Shown one piece after another: positions 27,626 through 34,903 of a stretch of DNA of 34,903 nt. Both the position numbers and the translations under genes were made by a program. A model generated the notes under the pieces. It worked only from the letters and a program-made list of their open reading frames with translations, was not told the origin of the DNA and made no database searches. Origin of the DNA: Pirellulaceae bacterium (GTDB lineage: Bacteria; Planctomycetota; Planctomycetia; Pirellulales; Thermoguttaceae). Location of the stretch: positions 1-34,903 of the forward strand of contig JAAYCB010000027.1 of NCBI GenBank assembly GCA_012744395.1, read 5' to 3'. Position 1 is the stretch's first letter; every line of letters starts with the position of its first letter.

Positions 27626-28990
27626 TCAGGGGGCCAGTGCGGCCGCGATCAGGTCGTAGTCCTTGGCCGCCACGACCTCGCAGCGGACGAACTGGCCGGG
27701 TCTGAGGTCTTCTCCCGTTATATAAATCACTCCGTCGATCTCCGGGGCATCGGCGTAGCTCCTGCCCCGGAAGGCGTTTTCTTGCCCGGGAATATCACAG
27801 TCGATGAGCACGTCCATCTGCCGGCCGACCTGGCGCTGGTTCCAGGCGAAGGCAATCTCCTGCTGGACTTCGAGCAAGCGGTTGCGCCGCGCGCGGATCA
27901 CCGCCGGGGGGAGCTGCCCGTCAAGCCGTTCCGCCGGCGTGCCAGGCTCCTTGCTGAACTCGAACGCGCCGAGCCGCTCGAAGCGCTGCCGGCGGACGAA
28001 GGCGACCAATTCCTCGAACTGTCTCTTCGTTTCGCCGGGGAAACCGGCGATCATCGTCGTCCGCAAGACGAGCCCCTCGATCCGCTCGCGGAGGCGGCCG
28101 AGCAGGGCCTCGGTCTCCGCGCGGCTGACGCGCCGGTTCATCCGCCGGAGCACCTGGTCGTTGATGTGCTGGAGGGGAAGATCCAGGTAGGGGAGGACCT
28201 TGCGGCTGGCGGCAATCCGCTCGATCAGTTCGTCGGTCACGTGCATCGGGTAGAGGTAGAGCAGGCGAATCCAGCCGAGGCCCTCGACCTCCTCCAATCG
28301 GCCGAGCAATTCGGCAAGCCGGGGCCGCCCGCCGTCGTCCAGCCCGTAGTAGGTCAGGTCCTGGGCGACGAGGTTCAATTCCCGCACGCCATCGGCGGCA
28401 AGCTGCTCCGCCTCGGCGACGATCCGGTCGATCGGCTTGCTCACATGCCTGCCCCGAATCGAGGGAATCGTGCAGAACGTGCACAGCCGGTCGCAGCCTT
28501 CGGCGATTTTCAAATACGCAAGATGTCTCGGCGTGATCCGCAGGCGGTCGGTGTCCGACAGGGGGACGCTGCTGGCCGGGCGAAAGACCGTCCGCTGCTC
28601 GCTCAGCCCACCGATCAGCCGATCGGCGGCGCGGGCGATCTCGTCGCGGCCGAACACCCCCACGAGCTGGTCGATTCCGGGACACTCCGCCAGCAGGCTC
28701 TCCTTCTGTCTCTCCACGAGGCAGCCGGCCACGATGATTCCCCGCAGATCCCCCTGCTTCTTCAACTGCTCCATCTCGCGAATCACCGAGAGCGACTCGT
28801 CGCGCGCGGCCGCCAGAAAGCCGCAGGTGTTGACGATCACGAAGTCGGCCCCCTCGGGCCGGGGCACCATTCGATAGCCCTCCAGCCGGAGGAGCCCCAG
28901 CATCCGCTCGCTGTCGACGAGGTTCTTCGGGCAGCCCAACGTGATCAGTGCGTAGGAGCCCTTGTGGGATGAATCGATTGCGTCGCTCAA
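27626..28990 (-). CDS. rimO: Ribosomal protein S12 (Asp89) methylthiotransferase
   Basis: RimO adds a methylthio group to an aspartate of ribosomal protein S12, using two iron-sulphur clusters and S-adenosylmethionine. The 454-residue protein has the three parts of the family. The N-terminal UPF0004 domain has cluster ligands Cys20, Cys56 and Cys90. The radical SAM core has C166-x3-C170-x2-C173. A TRAM-type C-terminal domain spans ~380-450. The AQDLTYYG segment points to RimO rather than MiaB. The start is TTG at 28990, the only start that keeps the Cys20 region in frame; the ribosome site is GC-rich and weak. It is divergent from the ImmA/IrrE-type gene. Confidence 0.96.
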   Translation of the reverse strand: MSDAIDSSHKGSYALITLGCPKNLVDSERMLGLLRLEGYRMVPRPEGADFVIVNTCGFLAAARDESLSVIREMEQLKKQGDLRGIIVAGCLVERQKESLLAECPGIDQLVGVFGRDEIARAADRLIGGLSEQRTVFRPASSVPLSDTDRLRITPRHLAYLKIAEGCDRLCTFCTIPSIRGRHVSKPIDRIVAEAEQLAADGVRELNLVAQDLTYYGLDDGGRPRLAELLGRLEEVEGLGWIRLLYLYPMHVTDELIERIAASRKVLPYLDLPLQHINDQVLRRMNRRVSRAETEALLGRLRERIEGLVLRTTMIAGFPGETKRQFEELVAFVRRQRFERLGAFEFSKEPGTPAERLDGQLPPAVIRARRNRLLEVQQEIAFAWNQRQVGRQMDVLIDCDIPGQENAFRGRSYADAPEIDGVIYITGEDLRPGQFVRCEVVAAKDYDLIAAALAP

Positions 28991-29154
28991 GACAGACCCC
29001 GCCGTAGGGGGAGCAGCAACATCCGCGCGGAATCCGTCCGCACACTACGGGGCCGAACCTGGGCACTCAGCAGTGCCACGAAGACTTCAGGGGTCGGCCG
29101 ACCCAATCCATCCTATCCGACAGCGCCGAGGGGGGTAAGTGGCCGGCGATCGAC

Positions 29155-29182
29155 TTGCAGAACGCGGCGCGGCGGGTATACT
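29155..29182 (+). promoter_or_regulatory. Sigma-70-type promoter for the ImmA/IrrE-type gene
   Basis: TTGCAG (29155-29160) and TATACT (29177-29182) are 16 bases apart. Transcription would start near 29189, giving a leader of about 37 bases. The AT-rich stretch over and after the -10 box (TATACTATACATTAGTAC) is a near-palindrome and could also bind a regulator. Confidence 0.6.
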
Positions 29183-29225
29183 ATACATTAGTACACAACC
29201 GGGCCTCTTTTTCGCGCCAGTGGCG

Positions 29226-29960
29226 ATGCTGATCTACGTCCCTGCTGAGCAGTATGCAGCGGTCCTCGACGCGGTGGCCGGCGAGGCGCTTGCCGAGGCC
29301 AGGCTGGAGCGCCCGCCGGTTGACGCCTTCGCCGTCGCCCGGACGCTCGGAATCACGGTCGCTGAAGATGTTCACCAATCGAGCCGCGGCCGCTACGTTC
29401 GGCTCCGGGTGAAGGGGCGTCGGCCGCGGCCGACGATCCTCTTGCGTCCCGACCCCCGGCGCGAGCGGCGCCATTGGGCCTTGGCCCATGAGATCGGCGA
29501 ACACCTGGCGCACCGCGTCTATCGCCTGCTGGATCTCGAGCCGGGGGAGACCCGCGCGGGATCGCGCGAGGCGGTGGCCAACCAACTGGCCGGCCGGCTG
29601 CTGGTGCCGACCGTCTGGTACCGCGAAGACGCGTTGGAGTTCGACTGGAACTTGACCCGCCTGAAGAAGCGGTATGCGACGGCCAGCCACGAGTTGCTCG
29701 CCCGGCGGATGCTCGATCTGCCGCCCCCGGTGATCGTCACGATCGTCGATGATGGGCAGCTCTACTTCCGGCGGAGCAACGTTCCTGGCCGCGTTCCACC
29801 GCTCACCGCGACGGAGAAGACGTGCCGCCGCGACGCGCATCGGCAGGGGCGCACGGTTGCCGCGCGGTGCGGGGCCGCGCGCGTGCAGGCCTGGCCGATT
29901 CACGAGCCCGGCTGGAAGCGGGAGATTCTCCGCACCGAGGTCGACCTGGTCCCCTGGTAG
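29226..29960 (+). CDS. ImmA/IrrE-type metallopeptidase-like protein with altered motif
   Basis: The 244-residue protein matches the ImmA/IrrE zincin family, whose members cleave repressors or stress regulators. The helix ALAHEIGEHLAH (86-97) stands where HExxH is expected, and REAVANQLAGRLLVP fits the family's following helix. However, the second zinc His is replaced: the motif reads H88-E89-I-G-E92-H93, with Glu at the ligand position and His one residue later. It may use Glu as a ligand or be inactive. The ATG at 29226 is chosen because it lies about 37 bases after the predicted transcription start; a frame start at 29139 would lie upstream of the promoter. No helix-turn-helix partner gene is adjacent. 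About 70 C-terminal residues after ~175 are not recognised. Confidence 0.83.
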   Translation: MLIYVPAEQYAAVLDAVAGEALAEARLERPPVDAFAVARTLGITVAEDVHQSSRGRYVRLRVKGRRPRPTILLRPDPRRERRHWALAHEIGEHLAHRVYRLLDLEPGETRAGSREAVANQLAGRLLVPTVWYREDALEFDWNLTRLKKRYATASHELLARRMLDLPPPVIVTIVDDGQLYFRRSNVPGRVPPLTATEKTCRRDAHRQGRTVAARCGAARVQAWPIHEPGWKREILRTEVDLVPW

Positions 29961-30086
29961 CCCGGGAAGCGTCGTTCGCGGAGGCTGCCCCAGCCGTCGC
30001 GGGTGTTCCAGAGCCGGCGGGCGCATGGGCGATCTATCTCGGCGGCGGCGGAACCGCTATCATCGAGGCAACGCCCGCAACCCGGC

Positions 30087-30194
30087 GAGGTTCAAGCCTC
30101 CATTCTCAATCGCTGAACGTCCAAGACCGGGCCGCTCGCCGGGAACACCGAACGGGCGGAGCACGGGTCTTGAGCCGTGGATGCTGAACCTTGC
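30087..30194. repeat. Dispersed palindromic intergenic repeat, copy 3
   Basis: The copy begins GAGGTTCAAGCCTCC and then ATTCTCAATCGC, matching the minus-strand end of the copy at 8629-8706. It ends GCTGAACCTTGC, pairing with its start. An inner pair, CAAGACC/GGTCTTG, extends the hairpin. It lies just before the GH32 gene and ends 26 bases before its start codon. Confidence 0.5.
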
Positions 30195-30220
30195 TCGCAA
30201 TACCGCCCAGGAGCGCGCCG

Positions 30221-31903
30221 ATGAAACGAAGAGTCTTCCTGGTTGTCTTCCTGGCGTTTGGCGCCGCCTGTGCCTGGGCGGCGGAAGACGGAATCCTCAC
30301 CGCCGATTCCGCAACGCCCGAGCAGCTCCAGCGGACGATCGCCTTGGAGAAGAGCTTTCTCAACCTGCCGGTGAAGAACGGCGCCGCCAAACGCCGCGTG
30401 GAACTGGCGATCGGCGGCCGCGCGGTCCGCGCTTTCGACATCGAGCTGGCCCCCGACGATCCCGACTGGTGGGCCCACATCGACATCCGCCCCTTCCGCG
30501 GCAGCCAGGCCGTGCTCCGCGTCGACGCGATCCAGCCGGGCACCGCCGGGCTGGCGATCGTCGACCAGACCGATCGGATCAAGGGCCATGAAACGCTCTA
30601 CGACGAACCGCTCCGGCCCCAGTTCCACTTCAGCCAGCAGCGGGGTTGGAACAACGACCCCAACGGCCTCGTCTACTACGACGGCGAATACCACCTGTTC
30701 TTCCAGCACAACCCCTACGGCTGGGGCTGGGCCAACATGCACTGGGGGCATGCCGTCAGCCGCGACCTGATCCACTGGGAGCAACTACCCGAGGCCCTTT
30801 ACCCCTGGACGCAGGCCGCCGCCCACTGTTTTTCGGGCAGTGGAACCGTCGACGAGGCAAACACGGCCGGCTTTCAAACGGGCAAGGAGAAGGTGATCAT
30901 CGCCGCCTTCACCGACACCGGCTGCGGCGAGGCGATCGCCTACAGCAACGATCGCGGCCGGACCTTCACCTACTGGGAGGGCAACCCGGTCGTCAAACAC
31001 AAGGGGCGCGACCCCAAGGTTTTCTGGTACCCGCCCGGCGGCCATTGGGTGATGGCCGTCTACGACGAAGCCGGCTCCGGCGCGCGGCTCCAGCGGCGGA
31101 TCGCCTTCTACACCTCGGCGGACCTCAAGCAGTGGGAGCGGCAGAGCACGCTCGACGGCTACTACGAGTGCCCCGAGATCTTCGAGCTCTCCGTCGATGG
31201 CGATCCGGCCAACCCCCGCTGGGTCGTATTCGCGGCCGACGCGAAGTATTCGATCGGCCGCTTCGACGGCAAGACATTCACGCCCGAGCATGAAGGCAAG
31301 CACCAGGTCCACTGGGGGCGCTACTATGCCTCGCAGACGTTCGACCGCGCGCCGGAGGGGCGGCGGATCCAGATCGGCTGGGGCCGCATCGACATGCAAG
31401 GCATGCCCTTCAACCAGATGATGACGTTTCCCTGCCAGCTGACGTTGCGGACCACGCCGTCCGGCGTGCGGATGTTCGCCGAGCCGATCAGGGAGATTGA
31501 ACTTCTGCACGAGAAACGCCTGGCGGTCGAAAACGCTGCCGTCGCCCCCGACCGGCCGCTCTCGATTGCCACGTCGGGCCGCCTGTTCGACATCCGGGCC
31601 ACGCTGGACCTCGGGCGGGCCGAGCGTCTCGGGCTGAAGATCGCCGGGCGCCAGGTCGTCTACGACTGCCGCGCCGGCGAGTTGGACGGCATGCCGCTTG
31701 CGCCGGTCGAAGGCAAGGTCCGCGTGCAGATTCTCGTCGACCGGCCTTCGATCGAAATCTGCGGCAACCGCGGCCGGGTCTACAAAACCGATTCGTTCCG
31801 CAGCCAGGACCCGATCGAGGCGATCGAGGTGTTTGCCGCGGGTGGGGCGGCGACGGTTGACTCGCTCGAGGTCTATCCGCTCCGGTCGGCGTGGAAGCGG
31901 TGA
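30221..31903 (+). CDS. Secreted GH32 fructan/beta-fructosidase
   Basis: The 560-residue protein has a signal peptide (residues 1-20, cleaved after AWA). Glycoside hydrolase family 32 enzymes hydrolyse sucrose, inulin or levan by a retaining mechanism. The five-bladed propeller (~130-430) has all three acidic motifs: WNNDPNG (143-149, nucleophile Asp146), GRDP (262-265, Asp264) and YEC (315-317, acid/base Glu316). A C-terminal beta-sandwich (~435-555) is typical. An additional N-terminal domain (~25-125) precedes the catalytic part and looks like a second sandwich. The start is the ATG at 30221 with CCAGGAG upstream. Exo-levanase or inulinase activity is more likely than invertase, but this cannot be settled here. 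Confidence 0.95.
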   Translation: MKRRVFLVVFLAFGAACAWAAEDGILTADSATPEQLQRTIALEKSFLNLPVKNGAAKRRVELAIGGRAVRAFDIELAPDDPDWWAHIDIRPFRGSQAVLRVDAIQPGTAGLAIVDQTDRIKGHETLYDEPLRPQFHFSQQRGWNNDPNGLVYYDGEYHLFFQHNPYGWGWANMHWGHAVSRDLIHWEQLPEALYPWTQAAAHCFSGSGTVDEANTAGFQTGKEKVIIAAFTDTGCGEAIAYSNDRGRTFTYWEGNPVVKHKGRDPKVFWYPPGGHWVMAVYDEAGSGARLQRRIAFYTSADLKQWERQSTLDGYYECPEIFELSVDGDPANPRWVVFAADAKYSIGRFDGKTFTPEHEGKHQVHWGRYYASQTFDRAPEGRRIQIGWGRIDMQGMPFNQMMTFPCQLTLRTTPSGVRMFAEPIREIELLHEKRLAVENAAVAPDRPLSIATSGRLFDIRATLDLGRAERLGLKIAGRQVVYDCRAGELDGMPLAPVEGKVRVQILVDRPSIEICGNRGRVYKTDSFRSQDPIEAIEVFAAGGAATVDSLEVYPLRSAWKR

Positions 31904-32927
31904 TCGCATCCGCCTCGACAGGTTCCGGCGGTTCCAGAAACCGTCCGGATCCGCTCGGAATTCGCCACGGGAAGACCGTTCGGCACGACCTGGAGGGGTG
32001 TTTGCGGCGGGGGATTTGTGCGCCGAGCGTGATTCTTGCCGCCGCTGTTCGTCTCGTGCAACGCTTCGGAGGTTTTTTTACCTTGTTCCCCTTGTCCCGC
32101 CGAAAAAGCACAGTTAGGATCTAAGGGAGGGTGTTGTCGGCACGATGTCGGTTGCCCCCCTGCGACCCTCCACCTTGCCCCCCAGCGGTGCTGCAAATAC
32201 TGACAATCCTGCGCGGTTCGACTGGATGTGGTCCCCAGGCACGCCCCCCTCCCACCGACGCCCAAACCTTGGTGAAGGGCACTTCCGACCAATTCGACGA
32301 AGCGAAGCCACACACTCCAGACCCCACTCAAGGCGACCGTGGAACCTGGCGGCGAGAACGAGTTCACGTTCGACATGCAGTAGGCCAGCCCAGAAAACGG
32401 GTCAGCAGCGCGAGAATGGCGTGGTGAAAGGACGGCACCACAACGGTTTTGCCGTTTGATTCCTCACGCAAAGACCTCGGCCTTTTTGGAGGATTTCAAC
32501 GACCGCCGGAGATGGTCCCGCAGAGCAAAACGTGGACCTTTCACCATGCCAGTGGAGAGAAATCGCCTCGTCTCGACCGGACTGACTCGCAATGACGTGG
32601 AACGGAAGCTGCGCGGCATGGTGAAGGGACCACGTTTTGCTCTTCCGAGCTGTTCCCGGCGATCGTTGGAATTTCCCGAAAACGCCGGGATTCTTGCTTG
32701 ACGAACAGAGCCGAAAAACGGTCGTGGCGCCGTCCTTTCGCCATGCCAGAGACTGCCTGAGCAGCCTGATCTCGACGGCTGTCCACCAGTCGCGCATCAG
32801 GCTGGCACGTTGACTGAGGCGCTGAGCAAGCCGAGCGCGAGGCGACGCGTGCAGTGCGCATGGGCCTGGATGGCAACCGTTCATCGGCCCCAGATCGGCA
32901 AAGTGGAAGTGCAATGGAGCAACAGAA
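31904..32927. other. Non-coding interval carrying a large inverted-repeat element
   Basis: About 1 kb between the GH32 gene and an oxidoreductase gene has no complete gene. It contains a T7 run at 32073-32079 without a clear stem, a short frame ending in TPLKATVEPGGENEFTFDMQ and a stop at 32383 that looks like the tail of a lost exported-protein gene, and the 330-bp inverted-repeat element at 32418-32747. Frames read through the element give peptides such as ASQSGRDEAISL, which are repeat translations and not genes. Confidence 0.6.
32418..32747. repeat. 330-bp inverted-repeat element (two inverted 133-bp units)
   Basis: The segments 32418-32550 and 32615-32747 are both 133 bases and are imperfect reverse complements without gaps; I count 99 identical positions by hand. 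They flank a 64-bp centre (32551-32614). Each 133-bp unit also has its own terminal inverted repeats of the type GGC(A/G)TGGTGAAAGG...CCTTTCACCATGCC. Best-conserved internal blocks are GAGCAAAACGTGG and AAAGGACGGC. Read on the minus strand, the centre contains GTCATTGCGAG and CGAGGCGATTTCTC, like a widespread bacterial interspersed repeat. It may be a MITE-like element or a structured repeat; no transposase is present. Confidence 0.7.
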
Positions 32928-34109
32928 ATGAATCTCAATCGGCGACAATTCATCGTAGCCTCATCTGTGATGGCCGCAGCCGCGCGATCCGCCGGCGGTC
33001 TGGAGAAGAAGAAGTACAAGGCCTGTATCATTGGCGACAGCAAGATGGGTGGCTATGGCCATTGCATCCAATACGCATTTGCCTTGCGGGATGATGTGGC
33101 AACTGTGGCGTTGGCGGACCCCGACGAAGGTGGTCGCGCACAACACGCCAAACAGGTTGGTGTTCAGCGTACCTATGCAGACTATCGTGAAATGCTGGAG
33201 CGGGAGCGTCCCGATCTGGTGGCGGTGGCGCCGCGATGTACAGTGAATCACAAGGACTACATGCTGGCTTGTGCCGAGGCAGGCGCGCATGGGTTCATCG
33301 AGAAGCCGTTTTGCGACGACCTGTCAAGCGGCGATCAGATGGTCGCGGCCATCGAAGCGAAAAATCTGAAATGGGCCATCGCCTTTAATTTTCGCGGTAT
33401 GCCGTTGGTCCAGCATGCAAAGAAACTGGTCGAGCAGGGACTCATCGGAACCGTGTTGGAGGCGCGTGGACGTGGCAAAGAGGACCGCCGTGCAGGTGGC
33501 GAAGACCTGATTGTGCTTGGCGCCCACGTGCTTGATCTGATGCGATTTTTCATGGGCGGGTCGCCAATCTGGTGTACTGCCGATGTCACCGACAAGGGTC
33601 ATGCCTCTACGGCAGCCAATGTGCGCAGGGCCACCGAACCGCTCGGGCCGATTGTGGGAGATCGTGTTCATGCCATGTATGGATTTCCAAATGGTCTCGT
33701 CGGCTATTTCGATTCCATGCGGAATCCCGATGGCAATGGCGGGCGCTTCGGGATTGACATCTATGGTAGCCGGGCAGTCCTCTCGATCCGTATTCCCCAC
33801 GGCGACGCAACCGTACGGGTACAATGGCTCAAGGATTCGACCTGGTCGGACGGCGGCTGGAAGCCTCTTCCTGATGCTCCAAGCGTTGAAATCAAGGACC
33901 CGCACCGTGAGCGGAACAGAATCATCACGGACGACCTGATCGCCGCCATCGAGGAAGACCGTCGCCCGGTGTTCAGTGTGCATGACGGCCTCGCGTCGTG
34001 GGAAATGACACAGGCCGTATTTGAGTCGTGCGTTCAGGGCGGGCGCGTGGATATACCCTTGACCAGTCGCAAGCATCCGCTGGATTCGCGTCCACAACCT
34101 GCTTTTTAG
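32928..34109 (+). CDS. TAT-exported Gfo/Idh/MocA-type oxidoreductase, foreign composition
   Basis: The 393-residue protein has a short twin-arginine leader (NRRQFIVASSVMAAAA, residues 4-19), then a Rossmann domain starting at about residue 31 and the conserved EKP at 125-127. In the dinucleotide loop the usual GxGxxG reads G36-D-S-K-M-G41, an atypical form. The C-terminal half contains GEDLIVLGAHVLDLMRFFMG (residues ~185-204), where a His two turns before an Asp fits the active-site helix. Substrate is unknown; a sugar is likely. The start is the ATG at 32928 with GGAGC upstream. Codon use is clearly richer in A- and T-ending codons than in flanking genes, suggesting acquisition from elsewhere. 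It directly follows the inverted-repeat element. Confidence 0.92.
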   Translation: MNLNRRQFIVASSVMAAAARSAGGLEKKKYKACIIGDSKMGGYGHCIQYAFALRDDVATVALADPDEGGRAQHAKQVGVQRTYADYREMLERERPDLVAVAPRCTVNHKDYMLACAEAGAHGFIEKPFCDDLSSGDQMVAAIEAKNLKWAIAFNFRGMPLVQHAKKLVEQGLIGTVLEARGRGKEDRRAGGEDLIVLGAHVLDLMRFFMGGSPIWCTADVTDKGHASTAANVRRATEPLGPIVGDRVHAMYGFPNGLVGYFDSMRNPDGNGGRFGIDIYGSRAVLSIRIPHGDATVRVQWLKDSTWSDGGWKPLPDAPSVEIKDPHRERNRIITDDLIAAIEEDRRPVFSVHDGLASWEMTQAVFESCVQGGRVDIPLTSRKHPLDSRPQPAF

Positions 34110-34122
34110 GGGTCTTCCTCAG

Positions 34123-34143
34123 ACCACCGGTTCCGCCGGTGGT
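34123..34143 (+). terminator. Stem-loop after the oxidoreductase gene
   Basis: ACCACCGG-TTCCG-CCGGTGGT is a perfect 8-bp stem with a 5-base loop, starting 14 bases after the stop codon. No T-tract follows, so it may be an mRNA 3' end hairpin, a Rho-type site or another small repeat rather than a classic terminator. Confidence 0.35.
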
Positions 34144-34290
34144 TGCTGATAGCGAAGCCCCACTAATTAGTCCCTGTTCCTCAGATCGAACAGCGCAGGT
34201 TGCGGCGGAAAAGCCGAGCCTCGTCCGCCAGAGAAAAGAACGCACCGTTATCCCGTTGGAGACGAGCCACCAAGGATCAAGGACCCCCTC

Positions 34291-34903
34291 ATGCCCAACC
34301 TTTCACGACGCAGCTTCCTCAAGCGCGCCGCGGCCACTGCCGGCGCGGGCGCGGTCTTCACGATTGCCGGAACGAAATCCTCCGGCTCGATCCTCGGAGC
34401 CAACGACACCGTGCGGATCGGCATAGCGGGCATCCATGGCCGCGGCCAAGTGCACATGGGCCAGTTTGCCCGAATGCCGGGAGTGAAGGTCACTTACCTG
34501 ATCGACCCCGACGCCTCGCTGCACGAGAGCCGGGCCCAGAAGGTCCGCCAGCTGGGGGGCAACGCGCCCGTCTGCGTTCAGGACATCCGCAAGGCCCTCG
34601 CAGACAAGAATCTCGACGCGATCTCGATTGCCACCTGCAACCACTGGCACGCGCTGATGACGATCTGGGCCTGCCAGGCCGGCAAGGACGTCTACGTCGA
34701 GAAGCCGATGAGCCACAACCTGTTCGAGGGGCGGAAGTGCGTCGAGGCGGCCGAAAAATACCGGCGGATCGTCCAGCACGGCACCCAAAGCCGCTCCGTG
34801 GCAAGTTGGAGGAGGACGGCCGCGGCGATCGCCAGCGAGGAGCACGGCAAGCTGCTCGTCGCCAAGGCCTATGCCTCGAAGGTCCGCTGGAGCATCGGTT
34901 TCA
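34291..34903 (+). CDS. TAT-exported Gfo/Idh/MocA-type oxidoreductase, 3' end cut by window edge
   Basis: The frame runs from an ATG at 34291 to the right edge (204 residues visible). A twin-arginine leader, SRRSFLKRAAATAGAGAVF (residues 5-23), precedes a Rossmann domain (VRIGIAGIHGRGQVH, 41-55). The segment ATCNHWHALM and EKP at 137-139 are in the form typical of planctomycete members of this family. The protein would be exported folded with its cofactor. The ribosome site is a weak AAGGA. Codon use is GC-rich like the rest of the window, unlike the neighbouring paralogue, so the two did not arise by a recent local duplication. Confidence 0.92.
   Translation, partial: MPNLSRRSFLKRAAATAGAGAVFTIAGTKSSGSILGANDTVRIGIAGIHGRGQVHMGQFARMPGVKVTYLIDPDASLHESRAQKVRQLGGNAPVCVQDIRKALADKNLDAISIATCNHWHALMTIWACQAGKDVYVEKPMSHNLFEGRKCVEAAEKYRRIVQHGTQSRSVASWRRTAAAIASEEHGKLLVAKAYASKVRWSIGF

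Noticed and set aside
26711..28972. A 753-codon plus-strand open frame
   Set aside because: Antisense to pgsA and rimO, with shadow-like composition (Gln/His/Arg/Asp/Gly-rich).
32073..32079. Seven-T run as a GH32 terminator
   Set aside because: No stem-loop precedes it on the plus strand.
31873..32376. Minus-strand frame of 167 codons after GH32
   Set aside because: It has no recognisable domain, overlaps the end of GH32, and its composition matches non-coding DNA; no ribosome site.
32402..33043. Minus-strand frame of 213 codons containing ASQSGRDEAISL
   Set aside because: It is a read-through of the inverted-repeat element and the start of the oxidoreductase gene. The peptide is the usual translation of an interspersed repeat.

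Overview
The window is high-GC bacterial chromosome, and its content points to a planctomycete, probably of the Pirellulales type. This is inferred from gene content. The clues are several Gfo/Idh/MocA-type oxidoreductases, two of them with twin-arginine leaders; a secreted Cys-rich protein of a kind I associate with that phylum; a large WD40 propeller protein; a one-polypeptide AmmeMemoRadiSam protein; and short palindromic repeats scattered between genes. Almost everything from 1 to about 20.4 kb and from 24.0 to 29.0 kb is on the minus strand. Long antisense open frames opposite these genes are GC-bias shadows.

Layout. 1-8.4 kb (minus): a 3'-truncated unknown gene, tadA (tRNA adenosine deaminase), an exported HEAT-like protein translationally coupled to tadA, the fused radical SAM-AMMECR1-Memo protein, an MgtC/DUF4010 membrane protein, and panD behind a clear sigma-70-type promoter. 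8.4-9.5 kb is non-coding and repeat-rich. 9.5-13.5 kb (minus): an NtrC-type response regulator, a zinc alcohol/polyol dehydrogenase and a glycosyltransferase. 13.7-14.8 kb: tRNA-Ser(CGA), with a decayed tyrosine recombinase lying against its 3' end, the scar of an integrated element. 14.9-19.2 kb (minus): a membrane-anchored Clp-fold serine protease next to a rhomboid protease, then a secreted planctomycete-type protein whose start lies inside the end of guaB. 19.3-23.9 kb: a sugar-type oxidoreductase (minus) divergent from a 1029-residue exported WD40 protein (plus). 24-29 kb (minus): an exported metallophosphoesterase, a nitroreductase, a CPBP membrane protease with pgsA, and rimO. 29.1-34.9 kb (plus): an ImmA/IrrE-type protein with an altered metal motif, a secreted GH32 fructan hydrolase, about 1 kb of non-coding DNA carrying a large inverted-repeat element, an oxidoreductase gene of foreign base composition, and a second, 3'-truncated TAT-exported oxidoreductase.

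How the genes may work together. The rhomboid and the Clp-fold protease look like a membrane proteolysis pair. The GH32 enzyme and the oxidoreductases fit extracellular sugar breakdown and periplasmic or cytoplasmic sugar oxidation. tadA, rimO, guaB, panD and pgsA are housekeeping genes. The most notable items are the multi-domain AmmeMemoRadiSam fusion, which includes a probable second, degenerate AMMECR1-like domain, and the 330-bp element at 32418-32747. That element is built of two inverted 133-bp units that each carry their own terminal inverted repeats. No CRISPR array, complete insertion sequence, rRNA or riboswitch was seen.
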